A stretch of DNA of 64,000 bases, from contig CM070512.1 of the NCBI GenBank assembly GCA_036346375.1, positions 43,136,466 through 43,200,465 of the forward strand. The letters are read 5' to 3'. Of the stretch, positions 12,093 to 24,399 are shown in pieces. The notes beneath the pieces are model-generated. The model searched no databases and was not told the origin of the DNA. It saw only the letters and a program-made list of their open reading frames with translations. A program made the position numbers and the translations under genes. This DNA comes from Guadua angustifolia. Taxonomy: Eukaryota > Streptophyta > Magnoliopsida > Poales > Poaceae. Each line of letters opens with the position of its first letter. The first letter of the stretch is position 1.

Positions 12093-12639
12093 CAGTGAAG
12101 GCCAAATGGACAGCCCGGCACAGTCTGGTCCGTTTAACGGACACGGTCCGTTTCGACCCGATTAATAAACGAGTCATGTCGTGCCGGTCCATATGTCAGA
12201 GAGCTAGCCCAAGTATGACCTGTTGGCCTCACGAGCCATGCCGTGCCAGCACGAATCCGACAGGTCTAAACAGGTTGGGCTGGCTCGTTACCACAAAAAA
12301 TTCAAAACAATAGAAAAAGTTAGAAAAAATATAAAAAATACAAAAAATAATGAAAAACAATAAAAAAAATCGAGAAAAATTTAGACTAATTAGAAAAACT
12401 CAAAGGATGCAGAAAAACTTTTTAAAACATATGCAAACTAAGAAGAAGCAAAAATATTAAATAAATTCTAAAATAAGACAAATAATTGGAATTAAACAAT
12501 GAGCTTTATTGATGTTTGGCTGCCTCGTTAAAAACTTTGCCAAGTAAAAACTCAACATGAGAAAACCTTGGTAAAGAAAAAAGAGTATAACCTATAGCTC
12601 AGTGATATAGGAAAAAAGTGAAAATTACAATTATTCTTC

Positions 12640-15600
12640 TTGATTATCTAGATAAAGATTTTCAAACGTCTCCGTCAGCTCAACATTTTCTGCAGTATAT
12701 TGAGCTTGTTGATTAGTTTGTTCCCAATCTTTCACAGTCATCTCACTTGTTAGATTTGTTCTTCTCTCCTCGATTATTTTTACAGATAGACTGAAAACAG
12801 ACTCCAAAGAAACCGTAGAGACAGGAACTGTTAATATATCTCGTGCTAATATAGAAAGCGCTAGATATGTTACCTTGTGCTCGTGCCATGTAACATCCCA
12901 AATTTTTCTTTTTTGGATTTATTGTACTTTTCTTGATTTTATTTGATTTTCTGAGATTTTCTTTATTTCTTTTTGTATTTATTAAATAGGCCATTTGTTG
13001 TCTTTTAATTGTTTTGTGCAATCTGTTATTGATCTTTTATTAGAAGTATTTTATTTGGGTTCTAGAGGTCTTGAAGTATTTTCGGAATTTTTCTGAATTT
13101 TCTTGCTATTTATTTTAGCTTTATTGATTTTCCTGAATTGTGTTTTATTCGGAAGTGAATTAAAAATTGTTCGAATAGTTTGGGCCGAAACCCAGCCGGC
13201 CTGGCCCAATTCTCACGCTAGCCGGCCCATTTAGCCCGTTCCACCGAAAAACCCTAGTGCACCATTGTTGGATCTTGATCCAACGGTCGTCCTTGCGTCG
13301 CGCCTCCGCCCGCCGTTGTCCATCCGATCCAGCCCGCGTGTGCGTCCCCGATGCGGCCACGTCGCTCCGTCCGAATCCGCCATGCCGCTGGAGTCCTGTG
13401 ATCATCGGGATTTGTTTGCGCCTGCCGCACGAACGCCCAGGCCCCCTATTTAATGTGTCATTGCCACCCTCGTGATCTCCACCTCACGCCACACCTTCTG
13501 GTCAACGCACGCACGTCGAGATGCCCTCGTTTTCCTGCACGACCTCGCCGTAGTTCCCGAAGCATTCCGCCGTTTGTTTCGTCACCGCCGGTCCCCTTCC
13601 GCCGTCGCCGAGGTCGCCGGAGTGTCGCTTGCGTCGAGCCGCGTCAATTGCGCCGTTCCTCATTGCCGGAGCTGCCCTCTAGCGCCGTCGCACGCGTCGT
13701 CTTCTTCATCTCCGGTGAGTTTCGCCGCCGCGTCGCCATTCAATCTTGCAAGCATTCTCAGTCATTCGATCCTTTGTGGGCCGTGCAGATCACGCCACGT
13801 CCGCCTTCTGATCTTCATCCAACACCACAGATCCCGCCGCGTCACCGCATCTATAGTAAACCCCATCTTCACCCCTCAGTCGTTAGATTTCAATTGAACG
13901 GTGTAGATTGCATTGTGTTTATCTGTATTAGTTCAGATCTCAGCAGTTAGATCTTAATTCTAGGGTGCTTGTTATGCCACGTTGCTTAAATCGCTGCCGC
14001 CGTCGGATATGCGCCGATCGGTTTAGATCGTGCCGCGTAGCGCGCCGCCGCTTCGCCTGCCGTCGCCGTCCGATCTGGATCCAATGGCCAAAGTGTAGTC
14101 ACGTGTCGTCCCCGTGGTAGACCAGAGCCGAATCGCATCGATCAATCTCGGCCGTTCATTTTGAACCAAACGGGCATGATTGCGTTGAGTTTGACGATCG
14201 CGTGTCTTTGCGTGTCGCGTCTGATTGGTCGGCCGTCTTGATGGCGCCGGCGCTTGCGTCGGTGGTGTATGGGCACGCGATCTTTGTCGGTTCAGGACCA
14301 CCCGACCTGCTGTGGACCGAGTCCATGCGCCGAGACACGTGGCAGCCTCTGGTTGCGATGTGTGTCAGCGTGTGATTGGGCCACATGTCATGATGACGTC
14401 ATAATAATTTCCAGTAGGAAAATAATTCAGCCAAAAATTAAATACTGTGCTGGCGTCATCAGAGGCCATGCTGACATCATAAATATTAATTTCTCGTAAG
14501 AAAATAATTCGGATTTTCTGATTTTTAGGGTTTTTCCATTTAATTGAACTTTGAAAGGCCATATCTTTTGCATCCGAACTCCGATTGAGATGATTCCAGT
14601 CTCTAAAAATTTGTAAAATTGTGCTCTATTTATTAGTGAATTTTATTTAATTTTTGGAGTTGATTTTGCTCTCTATTTTGGTTATTTATTGCTTTCTTCT
14701 TCGTTGCGCGTAAACGTTGAGTTGCTGGGTGAGTTCGTTGTCAGGGAGCCAGCACTTGACCAGGTTGCAGAGCAAGATCTGGACCCATTCTAAGGCAAGT
14801 CGTGCTTTGATTATGTTGAACCTATGTTTTAAATATTACGTTGTTTTAATGTTTTCCCTGTTATTTCAATTATCAAATGTTTGCCTTATGTTGGGAGTAG
14901 TTAATTGTCCACTTGAGTCACATTCACCCTTGCCATGTTGTATGCCATAATTCATTTGTCATCCTAGAATGGTTCAATATTAATTGGTAGCTATATATGC
15001 CAATAGGGGTGGTTAGAACACAAGTAGAATGCTTAGCCATGCAACGAGTCATCATTTCATGTGCAAATGATTAATCTTGCTTAATAATTATGGAACATGT
15101 TTATTAATTATGTGCCGGTGTTGTCACACAATGTTGGTATTGTTGATGGCACGTGGTGCATGGTAAATCAACTAGGGTGGTAAAATGATTTAGACTGAGG
15201 CAAGTGGCAAGTATTTGTGGTGGGCCAATGTTGGCACGTGGGCGGTCACATTTGCTTTTTATGATGATTGTGGTTTTGGATATGGTGATTTTTGGTTAGT
15301 CTTGCCTTGGTCAATTAAAAATTTAACCTTTCAAGAATTTGAACTGAGTCATTCATACAACCACAAGTGCGGAATGGGACAGACCTAGGTGATTAATTTG
15401 TTGAGTCTAAACTTTAGTGCTATTATGGTGGTGTGAGGCCCGGGTAGTGATACCAGTCCTTGCATGGGTTGGCTCATATGGTGCAAGAGGGGGGCCCTAA
15501 ATGTGGTAACCAGTCCCACCAGTGTTGAACCCTTAGTGAATAGTACTGGGTTTAGATAGGCATTGGAAAGACTTTGTTATGGTCACTCGCCTTTGTGGTG

Positions 15601-18000
15601 TTTGACTGTATCTTGTGGGTAAAGTGTATAACCTTTGCAGAGTGTAAAACCTATTCGAATAGCCGTGCTCGCGGTATTGAGCATTGCTCGATGATTACAG
15701 CCAAGAGTTAGATTTTATCAAAACAAATGTGGGAATAGAATGTTGGAATGTGGAAATAAGGATATGAGTTTTAACATTGAAAACAAATGCAAAAGTTATT
15801 ACTGTTATTATTTGTTTTACTGTCTTTCAATCTATTTACGCTATACTTTTACAAATGTTGTTCATGCAAAGTAACCATGTAGTCTATCCTTTTTACTAAG
15901 CCATGCATGTAGTACATAGACTTACATTCTGTGTACGGCTTGTTGAGTGCTTTATATACTCACCCCTTGCAACCAAACATCATCAGTTAAAGAAGAAGCA
16001 ATGCCTGCTTTTGAAGAGGAATTCCACGAGGAGGCGAACAACTAGGGTGCGAACCTTGTCAGTTGCCTGTGACAGTTGAAGGGTTTCTACGTGTTTATTT
16101 ATTTTCCACTGCAGTTTATTCATTTACTTTCAATCTTAGCCCTGCGTGGCATATTCATGTAAGGTGGACCATAAGGTTGTTCAACAGTTATATTAAACTT
16201 GATAAAGTCTTATTTATATTATCATTGAGTATAATTGTGATATTCATCTATGTTGAGCCTGTGTACACTAGCGTGATCTTGGACTAGTGTAGAATACACA
16301 GAGGGTCCGAATTTGCATATTCGGGTCTCGACATGCCACCACTGCAAAATGCTAAAGTCCTCCTCTTACTGCTCTTCGTAGTTGATAGTGTCGCTGTTGA
16401 GATAGGTAGCTAGCTCCTACCACTTGTTGTGTCTGCACTTGACGTTGTTGTAGTCGAACTCCTTGAGAAAGAGCCACCTGCACTCCATATCTTTCCCTAC
16501 GTAGTTTTCTTCTTACCTATTACGGGTGTTGATAGAGGTCGTTGTATGTGAACTCCATCAAACTTCTGATCATACTTAGCATAAACTTGAGATAAGTTAG
16601 CACGGACATTTGAAAAATAACTAAATTAATTAGACATTAGAAAATCCTCGAACTTTAGCTCTAGGATCTAAAATAAATGCAAATACATATAACATAGGAA
16701 TTTTTTACCAATATTTCAAAATTTTAATTTTCATAGCATAAATAGATTTATGCAAGATATTATCATTTTCGTGGCTCCTCAAGTGGGTAGCAATTTCTAG
16801 AATATGATACATAATTAAATGAGAGGTTGAGTAATAAACTCCAGATAAAGCAACAGTGAAATCATAAAAAAGTTCTAAAAATGATAGCAAATATTCAGCA
16901 ATATACCAATGTTGCTCTGTAAGTAGCGATTGACCATCCTATCTACGATAGTGCATGTTAATAAAAACAGAAAATATGCTCTTATAGAGTATAAGAGACT
17001 TAAGAATCAAGTAAATAGAGTTCCATCTAACAGGCATATCCAAACCAAATTTACGCGGATGCACATCCATTGCAATACAATAAGTCTTATATGCTGCTAC
17101 TCATTAATTAGAATTATTTAAGAAATTTATTGCAGTGCGAAAAGGTTCAAGATAGTGGTATAACCTCTTCAAACCAGATTTAACTATAAGATTAATAATA
17201 TGGAAAGCATAACACTGATGTAATAAGAAAGATTTGGCATACGAATTGAAAAGCAGTTTAAGAATATTCATGGCAGAAGTATTTACTAAAGTATTATTTA
17301 ATGTTGTTGCAAAAATCTTATCAGTAAGGCCAAAATCTTCCATAACTTCTACAATACAATCAACAATATTTTCACTAGTGTGTGCTGCATTAATTAATTT
17401 AAATCTAATAATTCTCTTCTCTAGTTACCAATTATTATTTACATAATAAGCAACTACACTAAGACAATCCTCTTTAGCTCTACCACTCTTATAGTATTTA
17501 ATCAAATCTCTAGTTGTTATCTGTTTAGGATTATAAGCGGTCTTAGTTTTCAAATGTAAGTGACTCACCAAAGTTTAAAGAAAGATATTGAGAAGTGATT
17601 AAATGACAAAGAGATTCATGGGCTGCCTTGGGATTGTAGTACGATTCGTCTTGCATCTTGTCGGGGTTATCTTCATTGCGTCTACCTCAAAGCCATCCCC
17701 GCTTTTCTTTTACAGCTCTTAGCATGCCTCTTTAAGTGCCCTGTTCTACCTATAGATTTCGCGTTAATTTGTACTTATAATATTTACAAATAGCATACCT
17801 GCTATGAATGCCGTCTAATGTCTCGAAAATCTGTTCAAAATCTTTCCAGACTCCCGATGTACTGCATCTTGATCTTTTTGCCTCGGTGCTTGCTGACACA
17901 ATAGCATTTGTAGAGTCTGAGGATGGTACAGGTGTTGCAGCTTCTTGAGCTTCATAGGATGCAAGAAGCTCCTCGGGTGAAATATCGAAATTAGAAGCTA
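12640..18000 (-). pseudogene. hAT transposase pseudogene (BED / hATC)
   Basis: Read on the minus strand. About 17700-17760 encodes HLKRHAKSC-type BED zinc-finger text. Positions 17470-17550 encode a DLIKYYKSGRAKEDCLSVV-like segment. Positions 17104-17343 hold an open frame with MEDFGLTDKIFATTLNN and HIINLIVKSGLKRL, the RNase H-like core of Ac/RICESLEEPER transposases. Positions 16705-16890 continue the core. The solo LTR interrupts the frame, and at 12640-12888 the hATC dimerization region follows (SESVFSLSVKIIEERRTNL). Several stops and frameshifts show it is inactive. In active hATs this protein cuts and pastes elements with matching ends; here it is only a relic. Confidence 0.85.
12889..16333 (+). 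mobile_element. Solo LTR, Ty3/Gypsy-like, 3.44 kb
   Basis: Starts TGTAACATCCCAAATTTTTC and ends GGGTCTCGACA, flanked by the exact 5-bp duplication TGCCA (12884-12888 and 16334-16338). It lies inside the hAT transposase reading frame, so it is younger than the hAT. No gag or pol domain lies between the ends. The GC-rich stretch 13190-14300 gives long chance frames on both strands, not supported as genes. Start and end words resemble grass Gypsy LTRs; the lineage is not assigned. Confidence 0.85.
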
Positions 18001-18554
18001 GGAAGGGTGGAAAATCCCTGTGTTCTATAAAGAAAACTACAAGAAATAATTACGCTATTAGTACTAAAATATGATTTAAAATACAAACAAAATGAAAAAT
18101 TAAATAAAAAATATTATCTTGATTTCTTGACAAAAGCTGGAATCTAAATTTTGGATATTTGGCAAAACTATTTTGAATTTTACCAGATTACCACCAAGAG
18201 CAAAGAAATTTTCACAAGAGAATAAAGAGAAGAGAATGCAACTTTGCTGATGTAGAAATGAGGAGCAACCATCTATTTATAGGAAAATTTGGGATTTTTT
18301 GTATTTTTTTAATTTTTTAAAGCCTTCAACGACTATAAAATGGTTATTTTTCAAAATAAATGGGCCAAATGGGTTGTGTCGAGCTAATTGGGTTGTGCCG
18401 CCCATAGGCCTTGCCGTGCCGTGCCAGCCCGCTGTGCCAGGGTGCCGGTCCAAACATGACACGGGCTCCCAGGCCGTGCCTGGGCCTTGCCAATGGTGGC
18501 GTGCCTCGGGCCAGCTCGTTTAGCTCGACCAAGTTGGCCTTCTCTAGATTCAAC

Positions 18555-19776
18555 TAGGTAAAATGAGCTAAATTGAATCTTTTTGGTACATATACTTTGA
18601 GCTCCAAGTGCCATTTGTCCTGCATGGCATCATCTGATCTCTCATCAATATGCATGATTATTTGATAAATTACCTTGTTTCAATTCCTATCTGAGTGAAA
18701 GTCTACGTGGATGAATGATTTTTTTTGTGTGTGTGGCTTATAATTATATGTACTAGTAGCAATTATTTGCGAGGGTACTAGTAGCATATGACAAGCCAAC
18801 TTTCTGATGAAGATGTCACATATTCCTCTTGTTCATCTACGGAAATTCTCTGGGGTTTGCTGAGCGGAAACTTCCCTCATGTTTGCTTCATTCGCTTGTT
18901 CTAGAAGCTGGATCCATTCCTGAAAGCAGAGCAATACCAAGGAACAGATGGGATCCATTCTCACCAGAAAGGCATTGCAATCTTCACACTTTACATGTAG
19001 CAAGAACTTAGAAACTTGAAAGGCATCTTTCACGGTTCTCTTTTATTTTTTTTAAATAATAATCTTCAATCACAAATAAAAAATAAAAGAGTAATATTCA
19101 TGTAACAACAATAACTTGAAACTTAAATGGCATCATTCTTAGTCCTCTTTTTTAAATAAAAAATAATTCTTCCATTACAAATTGAAAATTTTAAAGGTAA
19201 TATTATGCGGTGGCCACACCTCAAGTAACAAAAAAGATTTTATTGAACCAAGTCACCAGCAACATAAATTATTGTACTGATGCACATAGAGAGGCCACTG
19301 CACAACTGCACCGAAACAATTATATCAAAAGAATACTCCACGATTAAAGCTAGCCATCTATGGCTCTATAATGCAGGCACTCATGAAATTCACCACGTCT
19401 AAGACCCTAGCTTATGCCCTTGCACAAAGCTACTTTCCTCATGCATTTTCAGCAAGATCACTTTGCTAAAATTTTTCCTTTTCTCCCATGCATCATCGCA
19501 TGAGCCCAGGTCACTTTGCCACGCAAGAAAAGAGGGAGGGTGGAGAAAGGAAGAAGGCATGGTCCAGTTGCATCCATCATCACATGGGCTGCTCCCACTA
19601 GCCTTAGCTGGTAGATTTGTCCACTCATGTCAAGCCCAAAAAGTGTACCCTCTGATCTTCCTACCATCATCTTCTGTTTCAGAGAGAGAGAGAGAGAGAG
19701 AGGCATGATAATGCGAAAGATATGTGCAGGTCACCATGCTCCTACTCTGCAGGGATGTGAGGAAGGTACGATAAGG
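18555..19776. other. Intergenic, no gene recognised
   Basis: Short open frames exist at 18829-19033 and 19458-19708 on both strands but show no known domain. A (GA)n run lies at 19681-19702. Confidence 0.5.
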
Positions 19777-20005
19777 GTCTGTTTGATAGAACTCTAGATT
19801 TCAGTTTTATTTAAGATCTGAAACTTATAGACTAAAATAAAGTGAATTAAGTTTATATTTTTAGTCTAAAATATAAACAAGATGATCCATCTAAACACTC
19901 TTAATATACTCACAGCTCCAGCTTCATAAATCTGGTGAAGCTAAAATTTTCAGCTTCACCAGATTCTTAGAATCTGGAGAAGCTAAATCCCTACCAAACA
20001 GGCCC
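19777..20005. mobile_element. MITE with CTGTTTGATAG / TACCAAACAGG ends
   Basis: Left GGGTCTGTTTGATAGAACTC and right CTACCAAACAGGCCC are imperfect inverted repeats. The same family recurs in reverse orientation at about 33955-34176, sharing GATGATCCATCTAAACAC-type and AAACTTAATTCACTTTATTT-type words. Non-coding. Confidence 0.65.
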
Positions 20006-20077
20006 TCAGATACGCAGAGTGTGATATAATTGCTGATAAAATTGCTACTAACTCAATATTGTAATATACTAAAATAT

Positions 20078-21074
20078 GTGAGTACAGCCTGAAATTATAT
20101 CTCCGTCCTATACGTTGCATGGGAATTCGGTAATCTCTTTTCTACGGACCAGTTAGCTAAATGCCGCACCTTCCTACCGCTGTAATTGCTGGTGCTGTAT
20201 TCGGCTCGTATATTTGTCAAAACTCATTTGACAGCAATGGTGGGTAGGTTAGGTGAAAGAACATTTGCAACGTGTGCGTCAGGTCGCGAGTGCGATTTCT
20301 GTTTAAAACGTTTGTTGCCTTTTTTTTGAGATACTAAATCATGTAAAAAAATTTTGAAACTTTTTGAGAAGGGTCTTGAGAGCATGCCTAACCCACCGTA
20401 AAAATTTCAAATCATGATCAAACTTGTTCAAATTTTATAAATTCCCGATGAGCGTTTCTTGCCTTTTTTTTAGATACTAAATTATGTCAAAATTTTTAAA
20501 ACTTTTTTAGAAAGGTTCTGAGAGCATACCTAACCTACCATAAATTCCAGATTATGATCAAACTTATGCAAATTTTAGAAATTCTAGATCATGATCTATA
20601 ATTTTTATGGTAGGTTAGACATGGTCTAAGAACCCTTCTGAAAAGCTTCAAAAAATTTGACATGATTTAGTAACTCAAAAAAAGGCAAGAAACATTCTTC
20701 TAGAATTTCTAAAATTTGCACAAGTTTGATCATGATCTGAAATTTTTATGATAGGTTAGGCACACTCTCAGCACCCTTCTCAAAATGTTTCAAAATTTTT
20801 TTACATGATTTAGTAGCTAAAAAAAAGGCAACAAACGCTTTAAACGGGAATTGAACTCGTGACCTGACGCACGCAACGCAAACGTTCTATCAACTCAGCT
20901 GCTACCGTTGTTGTCAAATGAGTTTTGACAAATATATGAGCCGTGCACAACACCAGCAATTCCAACGCTAAAAAGGCGTGACATTTGGCTAACTGGTTTG
21001 CGAAAAAGAGATTCCAGCGGTGCACGGAATTCCCACGCACGCATAAGGTGGAAATATAATTTTCACGCACTCAC
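20078..21074. mobile_element. Foldback element, about 490-bp arms
   Basis: The sequence from GTGAGT (20078) inward is matched by the reverse complement of the sequence ending ACTCAC (21074). Paired words include GGGAATTC, CCAGTTAGC, AATTGCTGGTG, TTTGTCAAAACTCATTTGACA, TCAGGTC and AAACGTTTG/TTGCC. Near the centre the arms repeat TTTTTTGAGATACTAAAT and GGTTAGG words. Long arms suggest a Mutator-like foldback, but no 9-bp duplication was found. It codes for no protein. Confidence 0.75.
20841..20905 (-). other. tRNA-like segment in foldback arm
   Basis: On the minus strand, AGCTGAGTTGATAGAACG resembles a tRNA D-arm/A box and GAGTTCAATTCCCG a T-arm/B box, at tRNA-like spacing. There is no paired acceptor stem or clear anticodon arm, so it is tRNA-derived sequence, not a working tRNA gene. 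A more decayed copy lies in the left arm near 20240-20300. Confidence 0.45.
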
Positions 21075-23290
21075 TCCGCTGATGGTGACACATGTCATAG
21101 CCACGCTATTCCGCGCTCCTATGACACTCATCAGGGGGGCTATTTTTGCAATTTATACTAATGGAGGCCATTTTCACCAAAAAAGAACAAATTTATATAG
21201 CTAGTACAATAAAAAATAGTAGAGAGAGCTACATTACCTTGAAATTTATTGATAGGTGAGTTGCAGTTTTTAGATCACGGAGGGTAAATGACTTTTCTAG
21301 CTTCCTTGTCATGTGTTTTTTTTTTAAAAAAAAAATTAGCCTTTCATAAAATGAATTGTAAATCTAACCTCCTTCACTGTGTTCCGGCTCCCTCTTCAGG
21401 AACCAGGCCTCCGTCTGGTGCTGCCACAAAGCCGCCGCTCTCGAGCCTGCTGTGTGGTAGCGTGTTCCCACGCTCACCAGCCAGCGCTTACTGTGTGACG
21501 CGCTCGCTCGCTCCTGTGCTCCTGGGGCACGGTAGACCGACTCTGCGGTAAGGAAGCACGGAGAGCACGATGGAGGGGGCTAGATTTGCAATTCTTCTCG
21601 GAGGAGGCTAGATTTGGGAAAAATGAGCCAAAGGGCTAGAAAAGTCATCACTTTGATCATGGATAGGGTTCCCATGCAATCATTGAGACTACGACTTAAG
21701 TAGTCCCCAGTACTTAGTGTCGTCTGATCGAGTCAATGAACGGTTTAGATTGTTCAATAGGATGTTCCTACAGTACTGTGCTACAATATTTGCTAGGGTA
21801 GAAAAATGATACAGTTTTTGAACAGTGTTCTTGAAAAATCTAGACCGTTATTTTTTGATCTAATGACACACATATAACTGCTTAAGTTACGTCCCTTTTA
21901 GAACCACATTACATTGGATCTCTTTCCTTAGATCACACACTCGATGCCTGCTGCTTGCTAGTACTAGTGATACCCCAATCATTCTCCAACATCCTTTAAG
22001 AAAAAAAAAGACTCCCACCATTCGTTGCTCAATAGCCACATAGTATTTAAGGGTCATCTAGTTTTTAAGGGGCATCTTTCCTCTCTCACCACCAAGGGGA
22101 ATATAGCACCTAATTGAGCGCCATGATCTGAAGTCCTTAGTGTGATCAAGTTGCCAAATCACTTGTATCCACAAAATGATGACACATGCCCTACCACTAG
22201 TAGATAGGTGGTAGGGGATGGGCATGGACTAGCTCTATCACAAGATTAGCTTAAAGAGTTTGTTTTTCTTAATCTGAAGCACTTACAAAGATTGCGCAAC
22301 GAGAGACACCGATAAGACGTAGGATATCGAGGGGCTGTTCGTTCATGACCACCACCAAACTAGCCACACTTAATCACAGTTTAGTTCAATATTTTCACTG
22401 TGTTCTCATCTTTAAATCAGTCAGATTCACTGTGGCATGCAGTGAAACAAATATGCTGGATACAATACTGTCAGCTGAAGTCATGTATATGAGTTTGAGA
22501 CCAGGGATTTAGGCCATTGTCCACAGGGGCTAGAAGTGGCCAATGGCCTAGGAGACACAATAATGGAGCAATGCTTGGGTTCCGAAAAGGCTGCCGGTAC
22601 TGCACATGATACATGGTGAGCAGAGGAGGGAGGACCCTACATTTTCACAGTTTATGAGGCTGCTGGCTGATCATGTCATGTGCTGATGTGCCAAGGTAGG
22701 TTGATCACCGTTTGGGACATGGATGTTGGGAAGGACCCTGCTCTCGAATCCATTTCAGCAGGCAATCCAGATATGTGAAAGCAACATCTCATCCACAGAG
22801 CTAATCATTTTTGGGGATGAATATGAAAAGGGTGAGTTTGCCAATCATACTGATCCACTAATTATCTCAAAAGAAGATGTAGGTAACAACTAGCAGGATG
22901 AATTGTGGATTCGGTACAGGTTAACAATGTTGCATGAGGCCAACCTTTTGACAATCTGGTAATATGATGTTTTGTGGCAATTCTTGGTGAGCATCCAGTT
23001 CAGATTTCAGAGATTCTCCGAGATTGTCCGGCCATATGCAGTACAGCAGTAGGTTGTCACATGCATTGCTGTATGCAAACAGTGGAAGGAATCCAAAACC
23101 CAATGATGGTTTATTTCTCTCACATACACTTTGCAGATGGATACAAATTAACCTTTTATATATTTTGGAGTGTCTGAAGGCTTTTGTCAAGTCAGGCCAG
23201 CACAAAGACTTCGATATAATCCACAAACACTTCAGCATCCGGTTGAAAGCTTAGCTGTATAAAGGGAAAGTTGGTGAGGTTTCAAGTTCA

Positions 23291-23325
<35 letters not shown>

Positions 23326-24399
23326 ATGAGACAAAGCGTCTACCATAAGATGTTCACGGCTTGATTGTGAAATATCAAGCTGATAGATCCATTTCCTTGT
23401 ACATGCAGAGAGGAGAGGAGAGATGTTGTACTACTATAAAGGAGTGTACTTACATGGACAAGTGCCTTATACAAGTGATCATCATAGTACTCTAGGGAGG
23501 CCACAACATTTGCACATTGAATACTTGAAAGACAACCGCCATAGATAGATCGTATACCTTTGAATTTGATCAGCACATGCTGATGATGCACTCCACTATA
23601 GACAAGACAGCACAGGATGATGATTTATACATTTGGGTTACCTCACCCCATGAATGTTTCCACCTGACATGCTATTTTTGACAGTGCAGATCGAAAACCA
23701 CTCAACACTGAACTATCCAAAAGGCTAGAATTTTTCAGGCAAAGTATATATTTTTTTTAGGAAGGAGTGCCGAGTGCTTGCCTGAAAGCCTGAAGCAGCA
23801 GGGCCCACGTAGAGATGAGTTACATACGCGGTATCATTACGATTGTATGCATATGTTACGTTGAAAAGCGATCGAGAACATTGGCACTAACAGACATCAA
23901 ATTATCATCAACACAACAGTAGCACCGAGCGCACTTCCGTGCAGTATATCCAAAATAGACCCAACCCAACACACCCAGACTGAAGCAAATAGAAGGCTTC
24001 CTTAACAGCCCGAATAAGCCATTAGTGGCTTATCCCATGATTGTATCCCTCCTGTGCTCACCATTCCCAAGTCTACTATTTACCCGGACAGCTAACAAGA
24101 AAACAGTATATATGACTTGAGATGGAAGAACAATGAAGAATTTACTCAATTGAAGCACATCTGTTTAGAGTTTTATATCGATGATTTGGAAGTTGGAACA
24201 TAAAACATGTCTTGGTTATTGTACCAAAAGATATCCGGGCAAAAACATAGGGCAGAGATCGCCTGCTGGGCAATCACCAAATAAGCATCAGAAATATTGC
24301 TTTTAGCATAATACATAGTGCATTACCATCCACTGCATTTAGTGCATGCGCTGTGATATATTAAGAAAAAATAAAAAACAGGGCTACGATGTAGGCACT
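21075..24399. other. Intergenic region downstream of QCR7
   Basis: No gene recognised. Open frames at 22921-23254 and 23340-23591 have no identifiable domain. A (GA)n microsatellite lies at 23291-23324. The last few hundred bases before 24400 presumably include the QCR7 3' untranslated region, whose end cannot be placed. Confidence 0.5.

Larger units (their letters stand above)
12093..18546 (-). mobile_element. Decayed autonomous-type hAT, split by a solo LTR
   Basis: Left end CAGTGAAGGCCAA and right end TTGGCCTTCTCTA are inverted repeats. The flanks GACTCAAC (12085-12092) and GATTCAAC (18547-18554) match 7 of 8, fitting hAT. Subtermini are rich in GGCCCG/CGTGCCGTGCC words. The transposase runs on the minus strand. 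After removing the nested LTR (12889-16333) and one TGCCA copy, the element is about 3.0 kb, a normal size for an Ac-like hAT. Confidence 0.85.

Noticed and set aside
13257..13950. Long overlapping open frames, up to 165 codons, in a GC-rich stretch
   Set aside because: They lie inside the solo LTR 12889-16333, overlap in several frames, are Arg/Ser/Pro-rich by composition and show no domain.
20841..20905. Functional tRNA gene
   Set aside because: Only D-arm and T-arm-like words are present; there is no acceptor stem or anticodon arm.
22921..23591. Frames of 67-105 codons on both strands
   Set aside because: No known domain, no splice-consistent extension and frames on both strands; could be an unrecognised exon but unsupported.
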